From contig CAUJLY010000002.1 in NCBI GenBank assembly GCA_963281155.1, positions 1,426,001 to 1,490,000 of the forward strand: DNA of 64,000 nucleotides, written 5' to 3'. A model generated the notes under the pieces. That model was not told where the DNA came from, ran no database searches, and was given only the letters and a program-made list of their open reading frames with translations. Of this stretch, positions 1-11,205 are shown in pieces. The translations under genes and the position numbers were made by a program. The stretch comes from Rhabditophanes sp. KR3021 (Eukaryota; Nematoda; Chromadorea; Rhabditida; Alloionematidae). The first letter of the stretch is position 1. The number at the start of each line of letters is the position of its first letter.

Positions 1-505
1 ACTTTAAATCATCTCATCTTATTTATCAATGTTCAACCTATTTCTTGAATAAACAAGAAACCCTCCAACCAGGTGCTTTATTTTTTGCAAAAATGTTTGG
101 AATAGTCGGAAATTGATCCCGGATATTTTTAGTTTGAATAAAAATTCTTAACCTATGTCAGGTGCGCGATCCTTTTTGTTATCAATAAATTATTTAGTAT
201 TTGATGTAAATACAAATAGTTGGTGGCGTTACCCTTTTGTCAAATTTTAAACATCCCTATTTTTTGTAATATAAATCCTTCTCAACACAAAACTTTTATT
301 TGTATGATATAAATGTTTTTAATCATAAAGTCATTATTTTTTCTTTTAGCCCAAACGTACGTCACAAGTACACTTTGCCTCTTCATCAAGAGAGAAACCA
401 CAATTTCCCTTTTGTACATACAACAATCGATCCATCCAACTAACTCAACTACTCTATTTATCATAATTAAGTAGCCTTATTCTACTTGTTTAAACTATCT
501 CAAAA
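1..505. other. Intergenic, upstream of TMEM134-like gene
   Basis: No convincing gene. The sequence is AT-rich with short homopolymers, and both strands lack long open frames with sensible composition. It probably holds the promoter of the plus-strand gene that starts at 506. Confidence 0.5.
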
Positions 506-1126
506 ATGGCAAGAAATATTCTCGGACACTCCAGAAATCAATCGCAAGGCCAACATGTACGTTTTTAATTTAGACTAATAGTGTATTTTATTCTATTTAT
601 AGTTAATAGAAATAGATCATCCAGAAGATGAAGAAGATGTCTTCGACATGAGACTACATGCCGTGAACTCAGGAACCTCTGAAGGGCCACGATATTACAA
701 ACCCGATTCAATTACAACTACTACAGCACACATCCAGACTTACAATACTCTGGCATCAGATTGTGGGTCCTACTACCGACCTTCAAATGGTATTCCTCGT
801 GATTCAGAACCAAATTTCTGCTGCTTCAAAAATGCTTATTTACATGCAAACGCGCGTGTAGTTATTTTATCGATGTTTTTAACAATATTCGGAGTTGGTT
901 TAATTGCCTTTGGTATCATCTCAATGGTCTGCCTATCACATATCGGTAACTTTTATCTACCAAAGCATGTTTAAACAACTTTTTAGATCTCCATGGTTGG
1001 TTATTTATGATTGTCGGTATATTATTTTTTATTCCTGGATGTTATCATTGCGTGTATATAGTATGTGCTCTATGCGGAAGGCCGGGCTATGAATTTGAAA
1101 ATTTGCCTACTTTTAGGAAGCCATAA
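506..1126 (+). CDS. TMEM134/TMEM230 (DUF872) family two-pass membrane protein
   Basis: Three exons, 506-556, 603-945 and 987-1126, give 206 minus introns to a 177-residue protein ending in TAA. Introns are 46 and 41 bases with GT/AG ends and phases 0 and 1. Two hydrophobic segments follow an acidic, soluble N-terminal half: one near residues 105-130 and one starting with GWLFMIVGILFFIPG. The C-terminal block PGCYHCVYIV...GRPGYEFENLPTF matches the family signature (PGxY, then GRxGY and a final LPxF). Human relatives act in endosomal, Golgi or synaptic-vesicle membranes; the role here is inferred only. TMEM134 and TMEM230 are close, and I cannot choose firmly between them. Confidence 0.75.
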
Positions 1127-1436
1127 ACTGCCATTCAAATTATTTATTTTTACATTTACACCATCAAAGGTTGCTTTATCCAACACGCCTTTTATAATCA
1201 CCGGCATAATATTATTATTTGGTAATATGCAGAGTATTATTTGGTAATATTCAGAGTATTATTTGAAAAGTATTAATTTATGTATATTGACATATCTCTT
1301 TTCCGTCAAGCAATGTGTGATTCAACAATTCCTGAATCTCTACGAAATGATCATTCCATTGGAACTTTATTTTTGGCATTTTATTTCATTTTTGTATACG
1401 AATGTAAATAATAAAAATTATTATAAAAAGATTAGT
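1127..1436. other. Convergent 3' intergenic region
   Basis: This separates the plus-strand membrane-protein gene from the minus-strand astacin gene. It holds a short tandem repeat (see 1214-1271) and no gene that I can see. Confidence 0.6.
1214..1271. repeat. 22-base tandem repeat, about 2.6 copies
   Basis: Two almost identical 22-base units (1214-1235 and 1236-1257, one mismatch) begin ATTATTTGGTAATAT and end CAGAGT. A third, partial and degraded unit follows. It lies in the shared 3' region of two convergent genes. Confidence 0.85.
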
Positions 1437-3490
1437 CTATTTGTTGATGCTTTTGAAGGTAGGATCATTGCTGATACAGGTGTTTCCTGATTTGATGAAA
1501 GGAGGGCAGCATGTTAGTTGAGATTGACAGGATTCCAGCTTTTGGCAATCTCCACCTTGTTTGCAGGACTTTTTGAGACGAGCTATGTTTTCACACTCAG
1601 GGTCATTTGGGCATGGTTCACTGTTGCAGGTCGAGAATTCCTGGTCCCTGCCATGGCATTCAGAAGTTTTACAGGATCTATTTCTTGTCTAAATGCAAAT
1701 GCATTAAAAATTGGGCTACTTTAAAATTACCTTGAACCCACACGCTCCACATGTCTTTGAGCACACCGACCAAGAATCCCATTCCGACCAAACATTAAAC
1801 CCACTAATCGTAGTAGGCCTCTCCGTCGTCTCCATCCTCTCCAACGACTTATTCAGCTTGGCCCTCTTGCCAGTCACCTTAAACCCCATCCTAAACCCAA
1901 CATCCGATCCAATCTGCGACCTAAAAATAACCGCCATCACATTCCCCTCCGAAACCATCGTTTCCTCCGGTTTATCAGTACAACAAAACCTAGGACCCGT
2001 ATTCTTCTGATCGACCTGCAATTTAAGCTCTACAAAGTCCATACAAGTCGAAGTGCACAAAAACCCAAAATTATCCACAAACTGAACTTCCACCCTCTTA
2101 TACCTAGGCACCTTAATAATCCAGCTACACATCTGGTCCTCAACGTAACCATTCTCTTCATAATTAGGAGATTCAATATACTTCCAATAATTAGAACCTT
2201 CCAAAACACCCCCACACTCTCCATTTATACTAGCCTCATTCTTTTCACAACCGTTGCCTCCGTACCCACTAGGGCAAATACAGGAATCTCCACATTTTCC
2301 AGGATGAATATACCCACCATTCTGACATTTAATCAACCTTTTTTCGCACTTATCTGATCTTTACCAAAATTATTATTATTCAAATAAACATAACTTACCT
2401 TGGCAATAGACATCATTTATGGCTTTGACGTCGTAGAAGCTCAACTTATCTCTCTGTCCAATCGTCATTTGGTATAAAGGATCGAGGGTGATGAGGGTTC
2501 GTGTAGAGCCATCGGAAGAGAAAGCAGTCGACCCATAGTGCATAACACTGCCTAAAAAGAATATTTTACTATTGAAGTTGCAGAAGGCAGTGGTGGAAGA
2601 TGATTATCGTACCTAAATCGTATGGAATGCCATGCATGTCGATTTCATCTGTCGATCTAACCTCGAAATCAGATAAATAGGAAGGCAAGATGAACGTTTT
2701 GTCGAATTTGATGTAATTCAAGGCGTCTGGTCTGCTTTGCTGATGCCACAGTCCTAAAGCATGCCCGATCTCATGCTCAACCACTCCCATCCTTTCGCAA
2801 CCTTCTCCGATTGATATTCCTTGCCGACCACCGAATTTACCAATCATCGAATAACAACCATGGCCTTTGAAGAATTCGATGTAATCGCCATCAATGCCTT
2901 GTTGGATGTTTTTGAATGAAAGGCAGGTGTTGTCTTGCCAGTAGTTGACGGCTTCGATGATCTGCGAGATAGCGAAGAAGGTTAAGGATTCGTGGAAGCG
3001 GTACTTGATGGGCATTACCTTCCAGAAGGCTTCGGGGTCGGTGGTGAGGCTTTTGCGGGAGCGGGGTAGGATGTTGTTGAGAATGGTTGTGGCTTGGGTT
3101 TCGGAGAGGTAAATGTCGCCTTCGAAGAGAATATCACACAGTTCAGGCTTTGTTTTGGGTTGGGCGTCGGAGATGAAAAGCGATTTTTTGGAATCCAAAA
3201 GGGCCTATCAATTATATTTATCTATCACCAATAACGTCACTTACATCTTGCGAAAAAGCTTTCTTACCATAAACTTTCTTATACCTAGCTTTTTTGATTT
3301 TGTCCAGCAAAGAAGTGACTTTATTAATATTATTAGAATCAACATTAAAATGCTCTTTAATCTCATCAACAGCTTCCCTCTTTTCCTGGACATTCTGACT
3401 AAAGATCTTATCCTCGACCGGGCCAGCCATCAAAGCAACCGCCAAATAATTAACCAAAATAAACAAACTTATAAAATTAGGTAAAACCAT
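1437..3490 (-). CDS. Secreted astacin metalloprotease (NAS, astacin-EGF-CUB-TSP1)
   Basis: Five exons (3490-3245, 3204-2613, 2551-2399, 2353-1731, 1688-1437) encode 621 residues in one frame. The order is signal peptide (about 1-22), propeptide with the aspartate-switch motif FEGD near 109-112, then the astacin domain with the zinc motif HEIGHALGLWHQQSRPD from residue 226 and the Met-turn SVMHYG. An EGF-like segment, a CUB domain, a TSP1 repeat (WSEWDSWSVCSKTCG) and a short Cys-rich tail follow. This layout is that of nematode NAS subgroup V, which includes HCH-1 and DPY-31, used in hatching and cuticle collagen processing. All catalytic residues are present, so it is probably active. Which subgroup member it corresponds to is not decided. 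Confidence 0.92.
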
Positions 3491-3757
3491 AGATGATTTA
3501 TTGATGAAAATGTTAATTGATAATTAAAAATTGTACGTAAGAAAAGGGAATAAAAAGTGTCGTATATCTTATCGCCATCACATGTATATTTGGTGGATGA
3601 AGGAAAACGAGCTTTTTTGGATGAAGTTGGTGTGGTGATACAGGATCATATTTTTTTATAGTTCATTGACATATATTTAGAAAAGAGATGGTAGAAAGGC
3701 AAAGTTCCTTTTATTATAAGATTTATTTACATTTTTTTATGTTACAGTGGTGTGCAG

Positions 3758-5072
3758 TTATTTAAGGTCCCAGTAAGGCACGCAAAAACAAAACACATAA
3801 AAGGCGAAGAAAGCTAAGATAGTTAATACCATGATGATTCTGAAAATACAATCTAATAAAGTAACAAATGATAAAGGTGATGGTTCCGGTAATTGAGCGT
3901 AGTAAGGAGCTTCATTTATCCATTTTGCTCGTTCGTCTGTTTCATCGAAGTACTTTGTGCGTTTCTGAAAAGTATAATTAATTTTAATTGAAGTTAACTT
4001 ACTGCCTTCATCGTCCTCGGTTTAATTAATCTTCTTGAGGCACAATTAGTAATAAATATGGACTCTGTCAAGCAAATAAAGGTATAAAAGGTAACAAATA
4101 TGGCCCATATATCAATTCCCTTAACATAAGGCGTAATTGGATGGCGGAAGTGCAAAACCAATGTCAATGTAGCTCCAAACACCACTACTCCATATAAGAT
4201 TCTATTAAACTTAGCAAAAGCCGAAAAGAACAAAGGAAACAAAGCAGAAATAGTCAACAAAGCCGTAGGAAGATAATAGCAAATAAAAATAGACTGCACA
4301 TTTCTTTTAAGCAAAATCGTCAAAGAATGCCACCCACGAGTCCAGGAAATAGCTATCCACTGGGAAGGCACTTGGTTTGCTTGGCCAACATCCGCATTAG
4401 ACAAGTAAGACCATGAAGCCCGTGGATCATCATTAGAAAATTTGATTGAGCAGTTTCGAGCGTCAAAGGGGTAGTTGAAGTGATTGGAACGCGAGTCCAC
4501 GCTTAGCAAGTATCTTTGTTCGAATTCAAGCATCCCATTTGAGTAGATACGGATGTCGTCTTTGCCTAGTGGCGTCATGACAACAGCATTGTCTATGTTT
4601 AGGGAAGGCGACCAAATATAGTTGAGAGATCTAAATTTGATGGGATGAATGGAGTCGCGGAAGTTTCTGTAAGCTAGACGGTGCTCCATCCATTTTTGCT
4701 TTATTGTTACTTGCATCGAGCAGAGGTGGGGCGATTTGTCTTCGAGGAAGGTGTCTATTGCCATTGATACGGACACTGATATGTTAGATGAGGCGTCTGG
4801 GAAGCGGTAGCGCTTCAGGATTTCTTCTACTATTTGTTTGTCTGTCCAGGGAGCTTCGGTGAAGATGTCTTCGCCATCGAATCTGCCAAAGGTTATGAAA
4901 CAAACTATTTTTTAATGATTTGATAACAAACTTACGATGAATTTGTATCCGTCGACTCAGTCGGGGTAGCAAAGGTAGTGGAAACCTCCAACGACCTAGC
5001 TTTTCCATTATTCCTCAATCTCTTTGTCTCAACCAAATACAAAACCAACATTAATCCTATCACCACCCTCAT
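3758..5072 (-). CDS. Divergent pentameric ligand-gated ion channel subunit (LGC-like)
   Basis: Exons 5072-4936, 4882-4003 and 3964-3758 join in frame to 407 residues; introns are 53 and 38 bases. A signal-like N-terminus precedes the ligand-binding domain, which ends in NYPFDARNC and leads into three hydrophobic segments, a short loop and a fourth segment in exon 3. The fold and spacing are those of Cys-loop receptors, expected to be a plasma-membrane channel in nerve or muscle. Three points are odd: the first cysteine of the Cys-loop is serine (SRSNHFNYPFD), the usual Pro-Ala-Arg before M2 is absent, and the M2 9' position appears to be Gly rather than Leu. The M3-M4 cytoplasmic loop is short. 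Ligand and ion selectivity cannot be told from sequence. Confidence 0.85.
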
Positions 5073-6153
5073 TCTTTCCTAAAAAAGGCCAACTTATTAT
5101 GTACCTTTTATCGATAAACTTTTAAATAGAAAAATAGTAGTCTTTATTACATACAAAGGTATGCGAACGAGTGTGTGTCATTGACAAAATTATATACTAT
5201 TAAATACAATTAAATATTCTCACAAGGTAAAGATTAGGTAATAATGTAAGTATTCAAGTAGAGAATGATTTATGGATGTGTTAATTCGTTTCGAAGCTAG
5301 GGAAAGGTTTGAGAAAGTTTGTGAGAAATAGGATGTATGTAAATAAAATATTTGCGGGACATCTTTAAGGAATATGGTTAAGTGGAGGCATACATATTAT
5401 TAGTCAAAAAAGTGCCTTACTCGAAGTACTATAGAGAGATCTCATCAATTTTGTAAAAGTATAAATATTCATAAACTCAACTGAATTAACATGTGTCCTT
5501 GTGTTGGGAAATTGACAATAAAAAAGGCAGCAGAAGAGTAGTAAGTGTTTAGTATATACTACTAATAATAATATTTATTATGCGATGGTAACGGGGCTCG
5601 AAAGTGCGCAGATCTTGATACACTGGCAATAATCGCATCTAAGTATTGTATATACATGTGTTGACTATTTGTTAAAATATTTGGGGCATAACAATAGAGT
5701 AAGAGCTTAAATGTGATGTATTTCGGGTATTGTTATTACAAGTTGTTTAATAGAAGATTGTTAACAATAAAGATGATTAGATGTTAATTAGTTGATAAAT
5801 GATTTAATTACCAAACAATGACAAGGATATATTTATTAATTTGAAACAATAAAATGGAAATGTTTCTAGAAACAAGTTCCAATACCGAATCTATACTGAC
5901 ATTCTTTGTGTAATGCACATCATACTCATGGACACGATGCGACAATGGGAGAGTTTATTTAATGGCATCATACAAAAGAAGTATATATAATATGGTGGAT
6001 GTGTGTATTGGCATTATATTAATGAAAAAGGCGAACCAACAAATGAAACATCTTTTTATCTCTATCCCTCTAGCAAAATAAACAGACAACACGGGAGTGT
6101 ACAAAAAATTTATTTTGTCAAATATATTAAATTTAAAAGGCAGCTAAACTAAA
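5073..6153. other. Intergenic region (1.1 kb)
   Basis: No gene seen on either strand. The side near 5073 is the 5' flank of the channel gene. The side near 6110 is the 3' flank of the USP8 gene and carries AATAAA on the minus strand (6114-6109). A low-complexity trinucleotide stretch lies near 5560-5575. Confidence 0.55.
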
Positions 6154-8583
6154 TCAATTAGTTTTATTATTTGTAGGTTGATTGGTGAGTTTGTAGTACA
6201 AGATGTAAGCTGCTTCACCGCACAGATGGTTCTCAGGAATCTCAGTTACCCTTGAATCGTTGTAGTTGCTCCAGTTTCCATCATTTTTAGTGTAGGAGTA
6301 ATAGTGCCCAGCTCGTAGCGTTCCCTTGTGGTTAGTGACAGAATAGAGTTCGTAGTTTGTGATGGATTTGTTATAGGTTTTCGAATGAGGATGAAGGAAT
6401 GGTGCCATGTTTAGGCATTTAATATCGAATTGGCAGAAGATTTCATTCTTGCTGTAGTCTATACCGTCATACTCGAATCTCTTCAACTGAATCACCAAAT
6501 AAGTCGGTAACTTCCAAATTTTGACGTCTCGGGAAGCTGGGCTAACTACCTTGCATTTGGCACACTTCCATCCATCTTCCAGGACAGAATCATCAAAATG
6601 ACTCTTTAAACAGTCATTCAATCTGGCACCACCAGCACATTTCATATTATTGCTTGGCATCTGTACCTGTATTTGAGGAGAATCCTCAAAAGTAACACTC
6701 GTCGTTCCACACTTCTTACACTTCAAGTGGACAACAATCCTCGAATTAAACAATTCCCCAATCTCTGATCTAGCAAACAGAGCACTCCTCAGGGCATAGT
6801 CTTCGTAATCCGCAACCAAGTCATACCCAGTGTAATTCTGTTCAAAGGACACCCTCTGAGTCACCTGATTCGTATCTTCATGGAGAGAATCAACCAAAAA
6901 CATATGAAATTCGTGAGCATCGTGTTGCTGGCGGTCAGCTAGACTTTCGTTGACATACTCCTTGAAAGTGACCAGAAAATTTTCAGGCACAATAACCTGA
7001 AAGCTCCCAGACCAATATGCCGCAACTAGAGAAGCATAGACTGCAGAAATTACACCCTGAGTCCCATGAATATTATCATTGTTCACGATTTTATGCAAGC
7101 GATCATACGTGAAGAGAAGATTCAATTTGTCAGTGTGAAGCAAAGCTTGAAGAGTCGCAGACATAAAGCATGTGTTACCCATATTTTGAAACCCAGTCCC
7201 TCCTCTAACCACTCCACCTCTCACGGATCTGGATTCAATGTCGCTTAGTGCGGCTTGGTAGATATCAGTCAGTCGTTTGAAATATTGCTCTTGTTTTGCA
7301 ATGGCTGGTCCTTTAAGTCCGCGGGAAGGGATTTGAGGCTTCTGAACGGTTAGGGGAGTTGGCTTGATGACGTTGTTTGAAGGTCTCGGTGGGAGGGTTG
7401 GAGTAACTGGGAAAGAGGTTTCTCTAGGTACATAGCTTCTTTTCTTCGGTGGTGACGTCATTTCATCTCGTCCCGGAGGCATCGTGAAAGCTGGCATAGG
7501 TTTCTCCTTTTCAGAGGAGTAATAGTCCGAAAATTCATTGTCATAGCTACTGAGGACTGAGGCAGCTGGTGTAGGGTGAACATAAGGCGTTCCTTCGTCC
7601 ATTCTTTCCTCATTTTCTTTATTGAGATCCAAATTAGGGTAAGTTCCGTCTTGAGTTCGAGTTTCTTTTAGTTTGCTAACCATCTTGAGGAATGTGACAT
7701 GATCACTTTGACTACCCGGCCCGTCATATTGTGTGAATTCTTTGTACATAGCGGGATAAATAAGCTCCCAATTTTTGTACCCACCTTCCAGTAATTTAAT
7801 GCGGTTCCAGGAGCTTGAATAAGTGTAATTGTTGTAGGAAATAACTTGCTTTAGGCAATCTTGCCTTTCCGTGTCGACACCACCTTCTCCTGAACCAGCA
7901 ATAATGACAATGTCGTACTCTCGAGCATTGATGGATGCCTTTTCCTTTGCTCCAATGCTGTCCATGAAATGCTTAAATGTGTGTTGTTTGTTCAGAAGAT
8001 TGTGCTCGATCTTTACGATCTGAACCCGACTCATGTTTGGAAATTCAATTTGGCCATGCCGTTTTTCTCGAACGTCTAATATCAAAATTTCCGTGTCCTT
8101 TTTGTACAGAATATAGAGATCTTTAGGTTTAATCTCATTATTGTCTACATTAGGCGGAGGAGCCTCCTCATCAGATTCCCCTAAGAACGAGGACGGAGCC
8201 AGGGGGTGCTCATTGTGGTAGTTTCTAGCCTGCCTTTCAATGTACTCCACCTGTTTTATACTCTTCTCCATGATAACTTTCAAATAAGGGTGCGTATTGA
8301 AATTCATCAAAGGATGCGACTTCTGTATGACACCTAAAATTTTGATAACTCTGAAGTAAAGAAGATTGGCGTTCTCTAGGTTCGCTTCAATCCCATTTAT
8401 TGGTGTCATTTCTTTTTCCGCGTTTTTCAATATTTTGTCCAGAATGTCTATCAGCTTGTCAGCCGGCATTTTAGTGATCCCATCGGTCATTTGCGCAGAT
8501 AGGGGAGAGTCCTTGTGAATTCGAAGAACATCCATGGCTGGTACCGTGTACACTGGCGGTCCGGCGTTTACTTTTCTAGCCAT
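6154..8583 (-). CDS. USP8-like ubiquitin-specific protease
   Basis: One uninterrupted exon encodes 809 residues. The N-terminal 110 or so residues match the USP8 dimerisation/MIT-like helical domain. A rhodanese-like segment follows (ILILDVREKRHG), with no visible active cysteine, as in USP8. A proline-rich linker has SH3-ligand-like sites (TLPPRPSN, PQIPSRGLKGP). The C-terminal USP domain has the Cys box GNTCFMSATLQALLHT (Cys472), two CxxC zinc pairs and the His box AGHYYSYTKNDGNWSNYND (His760). USP8 removes ubiquitin from endosomal cargo and ESCRT-0 subunits. The catalytic triad looks intact. It is unusual in being intronless over 2.4 kb. A poly(A) signal lies 40 bases past the stop. Confidence 0.93.
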   Translation of the reverse strand: MARKVNAGPPVYTVPAMDVLRIHKDSPLSAQMTDGITKMPADKLIDILDKILKNAEKEMTPINGIEANLENANLLYFRVIKILGVIQKSHPLMNFNTHPYLKVIMEKSIKQVEYIERQARNYHNEHPLAPSSFLGESDEEAPPPNVDNNEIKPKDLYILYKKDTEILILDVREKRHGQIEFPNMSRVQIVKIEHNLLNKQHTFKHFMDSIGAKEKASINAREYDIVIIAGSGEGGVDTERQDCLKQVISYNNYTYSSSWNRIKLLEGGYKNWELIYPAMYKEFTQYDGPGSQSDHVTFLKMVSKLKETRTQDGTYPNLDLNKENEERMDEGTPYVHPTPAASVLSSYDNEFSDYYSSEKEKPMPAFTMPPGRDEMTSPPKKRSYVPRETSFPVTPTLPPRPSNNVIKPTPLTVQKPQIPSRGLKGPAIAKQEQYFKRLTDIYQAALSDIESRSVRGGVVRGGTGFQNMGNTCFMSATLQALLHTDKLNLLFTYDRLHKIVNNDNIHGTQGVISAVYASLVAAYWSGSFQVIVPENFLVTFKEYVNESLADRQQHDAHEFHMFLVDSLHEDTNQVTQRVSFEQNYTGYDLVADYEDYALRSALFARSEIGELFNSRIVVHLKCKKCGTTSVTFEDSPQIQVQMPSNNMKCAGGARLNDCLKSHFDDSVLEDGWKCAKCKVVSPASRDVKIWKLPTYLVIQLKRFEYDGIDYSKNEIFCQFDIKCLNMAPFLHPHSKTYNKSITNYELYSVTNHKGTLRAGHYYSYTKNDGNWSNYNDSRVTEIPENHLCGEAAYILYYKLTNQPTNNKTN

Positions 8584-8995
8584 TTTACTGAAAGGAAATG
8601 AATTAGTGTTGTGTTTGAAATAAGATAGGTAGTCTAAGTAACAAGTATAACTACTCCTAAATAATGAACTATATTAAAATGAATGATAGATATATCGAAT
8701 AAATGACACAATATCACCGGTTAATTAATTAACATCTTTACATATATTAAATAAAGTTGCCTCGTTAACCAAAATTCACTCAATAAAAAGTGAGTCATCA
8801 AGCACCTGACAAGTTACTCCTGCATGTATTAAAAGAGCTAACAAATGTTGACAATCCTTAAAAACAAACGTTCCCTTAATCCTTGCCCTTGTCGAAATGA
8901 CTTCCTCCCAAAAATAGCTTCATGTTTTCGATGTAGGAGAGGATCGATTCAAAGTAAAAGCCTTAAGCTAATTAGTTTGTTGTTTGTAATAAAAA
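8584..8995. other. Divergent promoter region, USP8-like / 5-phosphatase
   Basis: The two flanking genes are transcribed outward from this 412-base gap. A small plus-strand open frame at 8845 lacks homology and reads into the 5' UTR; I do not consider it a gene. Confidence 0.55.
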
Positions 8996-10320
8996 ATGAT
9001 GAGAGATGTTGTAGAGAAACTAAATATCACTTGCATTACTTTTAATGTCAATTCTAAATTTGGGTCAAAACCAGATGTGGCGATATTCTTGGATGAATAT
9101 AAAGAAAAGGTGGTGAGTTCACATTTGATTGCTTTTGGGTTTCAAGAAATATCGAAGGCTGAATTTGTGGGTGCTATTCCGGCGGAGACGACTTGGCCAG
9201 CTTTGATTTGCAATTATTTGGAGAAGGAAGGCTTTGTGGTGGTGCATTCTACTTATTTAGTTATTAATAGGTTGATTGTTTTTGCAAAGTTTGGTTTGTT
9301 GCCATTGGTAATTTTTAATATATTAAACATCTATTTTTGCTCCTTTTTTAATGGTTTGAAATATTTATTTATTTTCAGATACATTGCATTGAGTCAAAAT
9401 GCACAAGGTTCGGCATGATGGGCCTCTCCGGCCACAAAGGTTCTCTGGCTGTAATGATGAGATTCCAAAACCAACAAGAAATTGTCTTTATTACAAGCCA
9501 CTTTACACATGCCGTTAAAGATTACCAAACTCGTATCAACCAGTACAAAGAAAGCAAGGAATGTCTTTTTGAAGATTCCACTAATTCCAATGCCGCTGTC
9601 TTTTGGATGGGAGATCTTAATTGGCGTTTATTTGAGACAGATTCCAAAGTTTTATCGGTAATACAAAAGTTAGAGCCCCATCAAATAGATGCTTTTCTCG
9701 ATGTAAATGATCAACTAAGAGTTGCCAAGAAAGGTGGGCATGCATTTGATGATTTTCGAGAACCCAAAATTACCTTCAAACCGACTTACAAATTAAAGTT
9801 GTATCAAAATCCACCAGCCTATGATTCTAAAAGAGACCCCGCGTGGTGTGACAGAATCTTATACAAAGGCCTTGGAATACGTTCTACCCTCTACCAATCA
9901 AACCCAAACCTGCAGATCTCAGATCATTATCCTGTATATGGAAGTTTCGTTGTTTCATTAGGTGAAATATTGAGAGTTCCTGCCTGTATCAAGGATCAAT
10001 TTCCGGTATCATTCGGTAGTCTGGAGAAATGGTATGCGAATGTTCCTTTGTGGGTGTGTTGTACCTTTAAGAATAACTTTTGGAATGAGTTTGGTTCGAA
10101 TGCAGATTGGATTGGAGTTGTGGGTAGTTTGTTAGAAGTTAATTCGCCTATTTCGTGGATTTATTTGTTTACAACGACGGGTGATGAAAACGACAAGAAT
10201 ACATTTAAAGGAGAGTTGCCAGCTTTGGATGTAGGAAAGTATCAATTGGTTTATTTTTCGAGTAAACTTAAGGTCGTTAAAGGATTGAGGGAATTTAGTG
10301 TTATTTCATCAACTATTTAG
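8996..10320 (+). CDS. Inositol polyphosphate 5-phosphatase with SKICH domain (INPP5K/CIL-1-like)
   Basis: Exons 8996-9307 and 9379-10320 give 417 residues; the single intron is 71 bases, phase 0. The catalytic domain shows the family blocks in order: GFQEI, then MGDLNWRL (about 181-188), WCDRIL (about 260) and SDHYPVYGSF (about 285-294). A C-terminal beta-rich tail of about 115 residues fits a SKICH domain, as in INPP5K, INPP5J and nematode CIL-1. The enzyme would remove the 5-phosphate of PI(4,5)P2 or PI(3,4,5)P3; SKICH directs it to membranes. The start is one of two adjacent ATGs. Subtype is inferred from the short length and the SKICH tail. Confidence 0.88.
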
Positions 10321-10442
10321 TTGATCCACTCCTACCCAAGCAATTGTTTGATGTGTTAAAAGCGAATTGTATTAAAGCACATGTCAAATTTATTTGTATA
10401 AAGATAATAATAATAAACATTTTTTGTGTACCTATAATTAAT

Positions 10443-11018
10443 TTAACTGCAACAATCGCCAACTTTCTCCTGTAATTCAACACTAATTAATGGAGACAAC
10501 AAAAAGTAGCCAAAACCATGGCCAAGACACATCGAGGCAAAGATAGGTACATTATAAGTCATTGATATCATCATCAAACTATAAGCCCCAGCTATTTGAA
10601 AGAAAGAAAGGACTGTTTGAGCGTAGTGGAATTTTGAAGATAAGATTAGTGTGTTAATTGGGTAAGAAGTAGAGTTTACTGGCGTTTCAGATGAGGAGGT
10701 AATAGGAGTATGGGAGACATTTTCTGATGGCACAGGGCAATCACATTCTAACTCCTCAGAAGGTACTTGCGTGGCCCCGTAATTAGTGTAATCTGCTCTG
10801 TAAACACCTGCCATGCAACAAGGCTTTTTCTTTGCTTCTTTTTTGTACAGAATAATTCTTGAACTTCTTATTATTTCAAACAGGGCTCCTAATAAAAAGA
10901 CGGCTAGGCATGACAAAATGTAGGCAGTGACATTTTCCGGCATCCATTCCTTGAATAAAATTGCTTCTTTTATTCTGAAATGAAAAAACATTTCCATCAT
11001 TGGACCATCCATCATCAT
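10443..11018 (-). CDS. CTR-family copper transporter (downstream paralogue)
   Basis: A single exon of 191 residues. The short methionine-rich N-terminus (MMMDGPMMEMFFHF) is followed by three hydrophobic segments. The second carries the MxxxM copper-filter pattern (SLMMISMTY) and the third a glycine-rich helix-packing pattern (GHGFGYFLL). It ends DCCS, comparable to the C-terminal metal-binding tail of CTR1. A 55-residue Ser/Thr-rich cytosolic loop with DCDCP-like cysteines separates TM1 and TM2. It would move Cu(I) across plasma or endosomal membrane. An acceptor-like AG lies at 11031-11032, 12 bases before the ATG, fitting trans-splicing as the second gene of an operon with the CTR gene at 11206-11847. 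Confidence 0.88.
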   Translation of the reverse strand: MMMDGPMMEMFFHFRIKEAILFKEWMPENVTAYILSCLAVFLLGALFEIIRSSRIILYKKEAKKKPCCMAGVYRADYTNYGATQVPSEELECDCPVPSENVSHTPITSSSETPVNSTSYPINTLILSSKFHYAQTVLSFFQIAGAYSLMMISMTYNVPIFASMCLGHGFGYFLLSPLISVELQEKVGDCCS

Positions 11019-11030
11019 TTTGATTGGTAC

Positions 11031-11205
11031 CTGCAAATAACAAAAATATTGACTTTATGACTCAAAGTTAAACAGATATGATTGGTAAAAATAATTTTGT
11101 AAGGTTATCCACCTTTGGTACGAAAAAAGTAGGGAAGAAAACAAATTTATTATTAACTATACTTAAAGTTTAATATTATTTTACGATGTTTGTTTAGTTT
11201 GTTTT
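11031..11205 (-). other. Operon intercistronic region between two CTR genes
   Basis: This 175-base gap has AATAAA on the minus strand at 11151-11146, about 55 bases past the upstream stop. It ends in TTATTTGCAG just before the downstream gene, the spacing expected of nematode operons with spliced-leader addition. Trans-splicing itself is inferred. Confidence 0.6.

Noticed and set aside
64..470. Minus-strand 60-codon frame near the left edge
   Set aside because: Low-complexity, no acceptor or start context, no homology.
6400..7260. Plus-strand open frame within USP8
   Set aside because: Antisense shadow of the USP catalytic domain.
8845..9045. 66-codon open frame ahead of the 5-phosphatase
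   Set aside because: Overlaps the true start in another frame and lies in the divergent promoter.
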